Shown: one piece after another, positions 1 to 5,004 of the stretch
Numbering within the stretch: position 1 is the stretch's first letter
How the letters are laid out: every line of letters begins with the position of its first letter
Assembly: GCA_964502145.1 (NCBI GenBank)
Contig: CAZCVI010000152.1
Coordinates: 1-7,353 of the forward strand
DNA from: CAZCVI01 sp964502145
GTDB taxonomy: Bacteria > Acidobacteriota > Aminicenantia > UBA2199
Direction: 5' to 3'
DNA: 7,353 bases
Position numbers and translations under genes: made by a program
The notes under the pieces: model-generated
Told to the model about the DNA's origin: nothing
The model's database searches: none
Seen by the model: only the letters and a program-made list of their open reading frames with translations

Positions 1-59
1 CACCTTATATTAATAACTTTAGGAAGGTGCGCTCGCAAAAACTTAAATCTTAAAATAAT

Positions 60-75
60 GCGACAGGGATGTCGC
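60..75. repeat. Short perfect hairpin in the leader region
   Basis: GCGACA (60-65), a GGGA loop and TGTCGC (70-75) form a perfect 6-bp stem with a 4-base loop. No T-run follows on either strand, so it is not a typical intrinsic terminator. It is the only clear structure in positions 1-178, where I see no convincing gene. It may be the end of a small dispersed repeat or the remains of an upstream 3' region; nothing in the window decides this. Confidence 0.4.
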
Positions 76-178
76 GTCTACAATAGCCTAAACCAAAAAG
101 CGGATAGAAATCAAGAACTTATTGCGATATCGTGCAGTGAGACTGTGCCAAAAAACTGAATAGATACCTTTTTTTTAC

Positions 179-207
179 TTGACCCAAAGGCACGGTTCAC
201 CTATAAT
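179..207 (+). promoter_or_regulatory. Sigma70-type promoter of the GlcD-like oxidase
   Basis: TTGACC (179-184) is separated by exactly 17 bases from TATAAT (202-207), giving 5/6 and 6/6 matches to the sigma70 consensus hexamers. The expected +1 is near 214, about 10 bases before the ATG at 224. The hexamers overlap both upstream candidate starts: the TTG at 179 is the first base of the -35 box, and the ATG at 206 lies across the end of the -10 box. The promoter therefore argues against translation from either. Confidence 0.75.
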
Positions 208-223
208 GGTCATTGAGGATGTT

Positions 224-1615
224 ATGATAGACAAAAAAATAATCAAAGAAATAATCAATGAGTTAGAACAGTGTCTGGGCAAAGAAAAAGTCTTTACACA
301 ACCAGAATACCTGATTTCCTATTCCTACGATGCCACAGGCACGCAATCCATGCCAGACATAGTGGTCTTCCCGGAAACAGAAAGAGATATCCAGAATATT
401 CTCAAGATCGCGTTTGTACACAAAATACCAGTCACACCCCGTGGCGCAGGTGTAGGTTTGACCGGTGGTTCCATTCCCGTTCAAAATGGCATTGCCCTGG
501 TCTTCACCAAGATGAATAAAATCCTGACCATTGATACAGAAAATTTCTACGCGGCAGTAGAACCGGGAGTAGTCACCTATGATCTACAACAAGCCGTAGA
601 AAAACTGGGGCTTTTTTACCCACCTGACCCAGCCAGTTTAAAAACCTCCACTATTGGCGGCAATGTAGCAGAAAACGCGGGCGGCCTGCGCTGCTTTAAA
701 TACGGGGTAACTAAAAACTATGTGCTGGGACTGGAAGCCTTCCTGATGAACGGCGAAAAAATTCATTCCGGTTCCCCAGTGCTGAAAGATGTGGCGGGTT
801 ATGACATCAAGTCGTTGCTCACCGGTTCCGAGGGCACGTTGGCCGTGATCTCCAAGATACTGCTACGCCTCATTCCTATGCCAGCTTACCGCCGTTTGTT
901 CCGAGTCGATTTCAGGTCGTTGCACACCGGTGCAGAATTTATTAATCTAATGATCCGCGCCAAAATTTCTCCTTCAGTATTGGAATTTATGGATAAATCT
1001 TCCATCGCCGCGGTTTACCAATACATGAACCTGCCTCTCAACCCAGAAATAGACGCTTCAATCCTAGTCGAACTGGACGGTAGCAAAACAGATGTAGAAG
1101 AACGAAAAGACCTTTTCTTGGAACTGGTAAAACAAAAAGAGAGGGATGTCGTAGCCAATACAATGGCAGTCACCCAGGCAGAGCAAGATGAACTGTGGAA
1201 CACACGCCGCAATATCTCCCCGGCAATCTCCAAACTAAAAGGTAAAAAAATCAACGAGGATATCGTGGTACCCACAGCCAAAATTCCAGAAACAGTGGCT
1301 TATATCAACACACTGGCCAAAGAATACAATATCACCGTCATCCTATTCGGTCACTTTGGCGACGGCAACATCCATACCAACCTGATGGTCAATCCAACCG
1401 ATAAAGAAGAAATGAAACGGGCCGAACAAGTGCTGGATAAAATATTCCGTCACGTGATCGCAGTTAACGGTTCGATTACCGGCGAACATGGAGTGGGAAC
1501 AACGAAAAAAAACTTTATGAAATACCAGTTCACAGAAACAGAAATGACTCTCTTCAAAAACATCAAAAAAGCCTTTGACCCAGAAAACCTTCTTAATCCG
1601 GGAAAAATATTCTAA
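224..1615 (+). CDS. glcD: FAD-linked oxidase, glycolate oxidase GlcD / D-lactate dehydrogenase type
   Basis: Predicted flavoprotein oxidising a 2-hydroxy acid such as glycolate or D-lactate to the 2-oxo acid. It has 463 residues from the ATG at 224, normal for GlcD. An N-terminal FAD_binding_4 (PCMH-type) domain carries PRGAGVGLTGG (72-82), GGNVAENAGG (145-154) and DVAGYDIKSLLTGSEG (189-204). A C-terminal FAD-oxidase_C domain carries WNTRR (325-329), GHFGDGNIH (376-384), GEHGVG (420-425) and the usual ending FDPENLLNPGKIF. The frame is open from a TTG at 179, but that codon belongs to a promoter -35 box. GAGGA at 215-219 precedes the ATG at 224, and the protein then begins like its homologues. 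The leader would be only about 10 bases. No GlcE, GlcF or iron-sulfur partner lies in the window, so the electron acceptor and exact substrate are open; D-lactate is the main alternative. Family call is secure, substrate is not. Confidence 0.93.
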   Translation: MIDKKIIKEIINELEQCLGKEKVFTQPEYLISYSYDATGTQSMPDIVVFPETERDIQNILKIAFVHKIPVTPRGAGVGLTGGSIPVQNGIALVFTKMNKILTIDTENFYAAVEPGVVTYDLQQAVEKLGLFYPPDPASLKTSTIGGNVAENAGGLRCFKYGVTKNYVLGLEAFLMNGEKIHSGSPVLKDVAGYDIKSLLTGSEGTLAVISKILLRLIPMPAYRRLFRVDFRSLHTGAEFINLMIRAKISPSVLEFMDKSSIAAVYQYMNLPLNPEIDASILVELDGSKTDVEERKDLFLELVKQKERDVVANTMAVTQAEQDELWNTRRNISPAISKLKGKKINEDIVVPTAKIPETVAYINTLAKEYNITVILFGHFGDGNIHTNLMVNPTDKEEMKRAEQVLDKIFRHVIAVNGSITGEHGVGTTKKNFMKYQFTETEMTLFKNIKKAFDPENLLNPGKIF

Positions 1616-1624
1616 AAAGAATAT
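1607..1624. terminator. Weak AT-rich hairpin between convergent genes
   Basis: ATATTC (1607-1612) and GAATAT (1619-1624) form a perfect 6-bp stem around a TAAAAA loop that contains the oxidase stop codon. It lies in the 20-bp gap region between the convergent oxidase and cupin genes. On the minus strand it is followed by five T residues (1607-1603), which would suit termination of the cupin transcript; on the plus strand there is no T-run. With only one G-C pair in the stem this is a weak candidate. Confidence 0.3.
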
Positions 1625-1635
1625 GTTAACGAATC

Positions 1636-2139
1636 TTACAGTTTGCGGGTTAAGACTGCGATTTGTTCTGTGAATTGTGGATAAGCCTGAACAAGTTGGC
1701 CACGGCAGCCAGATTCATAATCGGAATATTCAAATCCTGGGGCGACAGTAGTGCCCATTAAAGCAAAACCATATTTCCCGCCCAATACACGGCACCCCTG
1801 CCAAACCCCACCGGAAACAACCACTTGGGGTCTCATTCCTGTCACCAAATCAGTTCCCAATATCACCCGTTCACCTCTTCCATCCGGGTACAAATGCAAC
1901 ATCTCCACGGGATCACCCAAATAAAAATGAAACACTTCATCCAATGCCAAGCGGTGCATCTCGGAAAACACGCCCGTTTCATCACTCAACAAATAATAAA
2001 TAGCCGTGCTCCACGACCGCTGTCCTCTATCCAAACTGGAAACAATCTCCGGGCTTCGATAGGTCTCATAAAAATACCCCCCTTCACTGGGATGTTTCTC
2101 TAAATGTAAAGCGTCAATAACTTCCTGTGCGGTGATCAT
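1636..2139 (-). CDS. Cupin superfamily protein, DUF985 (Cupin_5) family
   Basis: A 167-residue single-domain cupin of the DUF985 family. Family signatures are HPSEGGYF (16-23), the cupin metal-site-like block FSEMHRLALDEVFHFY (58-73, with H62, E68 and H71) and APGFEYSDYE (133-142). The length fits the family. The frame could begin at 2178 or 2154, but GGGAGG (2152-2147) sits 7 bases before the ATG at 2139, and homologues begin close to the motif that follows, so 2139 is preferred. It lies 69 bp downstream of the ispD-like gene on the same strand and may be co-transcribed with it. A TATAGT box in the gap (near 2183) lacks a good -35. The biochemical role of DUF985 cupins is poorly defined; sugar binding or isomerisation is sometimes inferred from the fold, and nothing here proves it. 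Confidence 0.9.
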   Translation of the reverse strand: MITAQEVIDALHLEKHPSEGGYFYETYRSPEIVSSLDRGQRSWSTAIYYLLSDETGVFSEMHRLALDEVFHFYLGDPVEMLHLYPDGRGERVILGTDLVTGMRPQVVVSGGVWQGCRVLGGKYGFALMGTTVAPGFEYSDYESGCRGQLVQAYPQFTEQIAVLTRKL

Positions 2140-2146
2140 AGTTTTA

Positions 2147-2152
2147 CCTCCC
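2147..2152 (-). promoter_or_regulatory. Ribosome binding site fixing the cupin start
   Basis: On the minus strand GGGAGG is followed by seven bases (TAAAACT) and then the ATG at 2139. Neither upstream ATG (2178, 2154) has a comparable Shine-Dalgarno sequence, so this site selects the shorter protein. Confidence 0.75.
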
Positions 2153-2208
2153 ATGCCCAAAACCTTTTCGTGTATCACTATATTAGAGGTTCTGGACTTC
2201 CAAAATCG

Positions 2209-2913
2209 TTATATTTTTTTTCCCAAACGGATAAATTCTTCAGCCACCTGTAAATCCATGGGGTAGGTGATTTTGATATTCATTGGATTGCCTGCTACCA
2301 CATAAACCGGGCCCAATCCGAACTGTAAAATCAACGAGCAGTCATCCGTGGCATTGGTGACATGGTGTTCCACGGCCAATTGATGCGCCAGACGAATAAC
2401 ATCCAACTTAAACCCTTGCGGTGTTTGTACCCGACGCAAAAATTTTCGTTCTGGTACATGTTTTACCACGTTGTTGACATCGATTTCAATAATCGTGTCC
2501 GGCGAAGGTACCCCGACATTCACCGCTGCGAAGGAGAGCAGTTTTTCAAAGATCGCAGAGATAATCTCCGCCGTCACAAAAGGTCGTGCCGCATCATGGA
2601 TCAACACGAACTCGTACTCTTCCGGGTTTGCTGCCATCACACCAATATAAGAAGACTCCTGTCGTACTGCCCCACCATTCAATACCTTTGATATTTTGCG
2701 AAACCCACCATTACACACAATCTCTTCTGTTCGTTGATGGTACTCCTGATGGGTCACAATAAAAATATCCTGTACCCCCGGATGCGCTTCAAAGGTTTCG
2801 ATGGTATGCTCCAGAACCGTCTTCCCCGCCACAGGCAAAAACTGCTTGGGCACATTACCCGCAATCCGACTGCCACTGCCACCGGCTAAAATTAATACCA
2901 AGTTCTTTTTCAT
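2209..2913 (-). CDS. ispD: 2-C-methyl-D-erythritol 4-phosphate cytidylyltransferase family (IspD/TarI)
   Basis: Predicted CTP-dependent cytidylyltransferase. In the MEP pathway IspD makes CDP-methylerythritol from MEP and CTP in the cytosol. The protein has 234 residues, like E. coli IspD (about 236). Visible functional residues match the E. coli enzyme in order: glycine-rich LAGGSGSR (9-16, R16) and PKQFL (K23) for CTP, HDAARP (106-111), T140, R156 in PERKF, TPQGF (164-168), and NIKIT (212-216, K214). LAGG rather than AAG at the N-terminus, and NIKITYPMDL near the end, also occur in TarI/Bcs1-like enzymes that make CDP-ribitol. The HDAARP form (not HDAVRP) leans toward IspD. No ispF, tarJ or polymer-synthesis gene is adjacent to settle the substrate. 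The ATG at 2913 lies directly downstream of a -10 box and lacks a Shine-Dalgarno, so the message may be leaderless. The cupin gene follows 69 bp downstream. Confidence 0.85.
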   Translation of the reverse strand: MKKNLVLILAGGSGSRIAGNVPKQFLPVAGKTVLEHTIETFEAHPGVQDIFIVTHQEYHQRTEEIVCNGGFRKISKVLNGGAVRQESSYIGVMAANPEEYEFVLIHDAARPFVTAEIISAIFEKLLSFAAVNVGVPSPDTIIEIDVNNVVKHVPERKFLRRVQTPQGFKLDVIRLAHQLAVEHHVTNATDDCSLILQFGLGPVYVVAGNPMNIKITYPMDLQVAEEFIRLGKKI

Positions 2914-2919
2914 TCTACC

Positions 2920-2948
2920 ATTATAATATAGAACGCCCCTCTCTGCAA
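2920..2948 (-). promoter_or_regulatory. Promoter predicted to give a leaderless ispD message
   Basis: Reading the minus strand, TTGCAG (2948-2943; 3/6 to consensus) is followed by 17 bases and a perfect TATAAT (2925-2920). Six bases separate the -10 box from the ATG at 2913, so the canonical +1 would be the A of that ATG. No Shine-Dalgarno is visible between the -10 box and the start, which fits leaderless translation. The weak -35 is the main reason for doubt. Confidence 0.55.
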
Positions 2949-2962
2949 TTGGAAAAATAGCA

Positions 2963-3147
2963 CTGAATTCACCGCCAGATTTTTATCAGTCCCACGGATA
3001 ACCGTGGCAAACTGGACTTACTGGACGCTCTGGACTTACTGGACAAACTGGACAAAATTTACAGGTTTTGTGAAGTCCAGTTAGTCCAGTATGTCCAGAT
3101 AGTCCAGTTTTTTTTGAAATTTGGCAGTGAATTCAGGCGGTGAATCC
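2963..3147. repeat. Outer inverted repeat framing the CTGGAC/GTCCAG element
   Basis: TGAATTCACCGCCAGATTT (2964-2982) is matched by the reverse complement of 3117-3135 at 17 of 19 positions, with one of the two differences a possible G-T pair; C2963 and G3136 add one more pair. A second, overlapping partner lies at 3136-3147 (GGCGGTGAATCC), complementary to 2965-2976 at 11 of 12 positions. The right side thus carries two tandem versions of the same word, and the left arm could pair with either. A further perfect hairpin, CCACGG-ATAA-CCGTGG, sits inside at 2992-3007. I see no clear target-site duplication. Confidence 0.75.
3009..3115 (+). repeat. Large nested hairpin of CTGGAC and GTCCAG units with terminal T8
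   Basis: CTGGAC occurs at 3012, 3021, 3030, 3039 and 3048, an exact 9-bp period of five copies. GTCCAG then occurs at 3075, 3084, 3093 and 3102, four copies at the same period. Pairing 3009-3017 (AAACTGGAC) with 3102-3110 (GTCCAGTTT) continues inward as 6-bp helices separated by 3-base spacers. An inner stem ACAAAA/TTTTGT (3052-3057 with 3066-3071) closes the end. Eight T residues (3108-3115) follow the right arm, as in an intrinsic terminator on the plus strand. However, both flanking genes point away from the element, so it does not terminate either of them. The 9-bp spacing leaves no unique spacer, so it is not CRISPR. Most likely it is a dispersed palindromic repeat or a small non-autonomous element; a structured RNA or protein-binding iterons are alternatives. 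Confidence 0.85.
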
Positions 3148-3247
3148 ATGTTGCAATTTTTTTCTATTTATGGTACTCTTCAATCGTGTTCAATGAGCGA
3201 GCATGATAAATCGCAAAACACCGTGAGTTCAAAGAAGAGAAAAAACT

Positions 3248-4969
3248 ATGCGAGAATTATCCAGCTATACTATTTATAAATATTATATATCTATTATTAT
3301 GATTGCAATGGTTCTTTTTGGTTCCTGTTCCCCTGTAAGGGAATATGATGTCATTATTCGGCATGGCACCATTTATGATGGCAGCGGTTCTGCCCCATAT
3401 GTCGGTGATGTAGCCATCTTAGCCGATCAGATTGCGGCGCTTGGCGCACTCGGTAATGCCAAAGGTAAAAATGAGATTGATGCCTCCGGTTTAGCTATTG
3501 CGCCCGGGTTCATTAATGTTCTCAGTTGGGCTACAGATACACTGATGGTCGATGGATGTTCCCAAAGTGATATCCGTCAGGGCGTGACCTTAGAAATTTT
3601 CGGTGAAGGTCTGTCCATGGGTCCAGTCAATGAAGAAATGAAAAAAAACTGGCTGGCCCAACAGGGAGATATTAAATATGATATCCCATGGAACACTCTG
3701 GGTCAATTCTTAGAACATCTAATCAAGCGGGGCATCTCCCCCAATATCGCTTCCTTTGTGGGTGCATCGACCATTCGTGTCTATGTACTGGGTTATGAGA
3801 ACCGCCCCCCATCTCCCAAAGAATTAGAGCGCATGTGCTCCTTGGTCAAACAAGCCATGGAAGAAGGTGCATTGGGTGTGGGTTCCGCATTGATCTATAC
3901 TCCCGCCTGCTATGCAAAAACAGAGGAACTGATCGCGCTATGTAAAGTAGCCGCTACTTACAATGGCGCGTACATCTCGCATCTACGAAGCGAGGGCAAC
4001 AATCTCTTGGAAGGTGGGGATGAATTGCTCAGAATTGCCAAAGAAGCTGGTTTGCCCGCTGAAATTTATCACCTGAAAGCAGCCGGTCAAGCCAATTGGG
4101 GTAAACTATCGGCACTAATCAAAAAAGTTGAGGCTGCCCGTGCAGCGGGAATTCAAATTACTGCCAATATGTATACTTATACCGCTGCGGCCACAGGATT
4201 GGACGCGGCAATGCCGCCCTGGGTTCAGGAGGGCGGCTTGGAAGAATGGATCAAACGCCTAAAAAACCCGACCATCCGCCATCGAGTAATACGTGAAATG
4301 AAAACCCCGGCACAAGATTGGGAAAATCTTTATTATGCCGCAGGTTCGGCAGATCGTTTGCTTTTAACAACCTTTAATAGCGAAACATTAAAACCTCTGA
4401 TCGGAAAAACATTGGCAGAAATCGCACAATGGCGCGGCAAATCTCCTGAAGAAACGGTGATGGATTTGGTAATCGAAGATGGCAGCCGTGTCGGTGCAGT
4501 GTATTTTTTAATGGACGAAACCAATGTCAAAAAAGAAATCGCGTTACCTTGGGTGAGTTTTGGTTCCGATGAGTGTTCTGCCGCCCCGGAGGGTGTATTT
4601 CTAAAGTCTGCTGTACATCCCAGAGCTTACGGGAATTTCGCCCGGCTTTTAGGCAAGTATGTCCGGGACGAAAAAGTCATTCCCCTGGCAGAAGCGATTC
4701 GCAAATTAACTTCATTGCCAGCTCAGAACTTCAAATTGACTGGCCGTGGCCGATTAAAACCGGGATATTATGCCGATGTGGTTGTTTTTGCCCCGGACAA
4801 AGTTTTAGACCATGCCACCTATGATAAACCACATCAATATGCCACGGGCATGGTCCATGTTTTTGTGAATGGTATTCATACCCTAAAAAACGGGGAACAT
4901 ACAGGGGCCAAAGCAGGACAGATAGTGCGTGGCCCAGGATGGCGGAGCAATAAAACATCAACCCACTGA
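3248..4969 (+). CDS. Lipoprotein-like amidohydrolase, D-aminoacylase (N-acyl-D-amino-acid deacylase) family, without HxH
   Basis: A 573-residue amidohydrolase-superfamily protein. Residues 1-27 look like a lipoprotein signal (basic residues to K11, hydrophobic 13-24, then LFGSC with Cys27), implying a membrane-anchored periplasmic or surface enzyme; F at -3 is not the ideal lipobox. The body follows D-aminoacylase order: a beta-sandwich start with TIYDGSG (41-47), APGFINVLSW (85-94), a barrel with YISH (H245) and IYH (H275), SFGSD (D441), and C-terminal GRLKPGYYADVVVF (501-514). H245 and H275 are 30 residues apart, as are the zinc ligands H220 and H250 of Alcaligenes D-aminoacylase, and D441 fits its D366. 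The normal HxH after APGFID is LSW here, and the cysteine of GNCG is absent (IFGEG, 117-121). From memory a subgroup of homologues shares this. Hydrolysis of N-acyl-D-amino acids or dipeptides is plausible, substrate unknown. A weak AAGAAGAGA precedes the ATG; an internal ATG at 3299 would shorten the signal. Confidence 0.88.
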   Translation: MRELSSYTIYKYYISIIMIAMVLFGSCSPVREYDVIIRHGTIYDGSGSAPYVGDVAILADQIAALGALGNAKGKNEIDASGLAIAPGFINVLSWATDTLMVDGCSQSDIRQGVTLEIFGEGLSMGPVNEEMKKNWLAQQGDIKYDIPWNTLGQFLEHLIKRGISPNIASFVGASTIRVYVLGYENRPPSPKELERMCSLVKQAMEEGALGVGSALIYTPACYAKTEELIALCKVAATYNGAYISHLRSEGNNLLEGGDELLRIAKEAGLPAEIYHLKAAGQANWGKLSALIKKVEAARAAGIQITANMYTYTAAATGLDAAMPPWVQEGGLEEWIKRLKNPTIRHRVIREMKTPAQDWENLYYAAGSADRLLLTTFNSETLKPLIGKTLAEIAQWRGKSPEETVMDLVIEDGSRVGAVYFLMDETNVKKEIALPWVSFGSDECSAAPEGVFLKSAVHPRAYGNFARLLGKYVRDEKVIPLAEAIRKLTSLPAQNFKLTGRGRLKPGYYADVVVFAPDKVLDHATYDKPHQYATGMVHVFVNGIHTLKNGEHTGAKAGQIVRGPGWRSNKTSTH

Positions 4970-4989
4970 CCCAAACGGCATGTTTTATT
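4949..4989. terminator. Inverted repeat between convergent genes, possible bidirectional terminator
   Basis: AATAAAACAT (4949-4958) and ATGTTTTATT (4980-4989) are a perfect 10-bp inverted repeat around a 21-base loop. It covers the end of the amidohydrolase and most of the 35-bp gap before the convergent WD40 gene. Nine of ten pairs are A-T and the following plus-strand sequence is TTTAAAT, so it is a weak terminator at best; its position between two convergent stops is the main support. Confidence 0.4.
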
Positions 4990-5004
4990 TAAATATTATC
5001 CGTA

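Noticed and set aside
179..223. N-terminal extension of the oxidase from TTG 179 or ATG 206
   Set aside because: Both codons are embedded in the -35 or -10 hexamer of the gene's own promoter, and the predicted transcript starts after them.
2140..2178. 13-residue extension of the cupin protein
   Set aside because: No ribosome binding site; GGGAGG at 2152-2147 clearly serves the ATG at 2139.
2192..2197. Single CTGGAC between ispD and the cupin gene as a relative of the palindromic element
   Set aside because: One 6-mer is expected by chance several times in a window of this size, and it has no 9-bp neighbours.
2922..2927. Plus-strand TATAAT as a promoter for a transcript entering the palindromic element
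   Set aside because: The box is part of a palindromic ATTATAAT already explained by the ispD promoter, and no plus-strand -35 is found at suitable spacing.
3012..3107. CRISPR array
   Set aside because: Units are 6 bp with 3-bp spacers and the second half is inverted; there are no unique spacers and no cas genes.
3012..3143. Small protein reading LDLLDALDLLDKLDK across the repeat
   Set aside because: The frame stays open only because of the 9-bp period; no supported start codon or ribosome binding site was found.
3151..3179. Promoter TTGCAA-N17-TACTCT for the amidohydrolase
   Set aside because: The -10 matches consensus at only 3 of 6 positions; spacing is right but the evidence is too weak to list.
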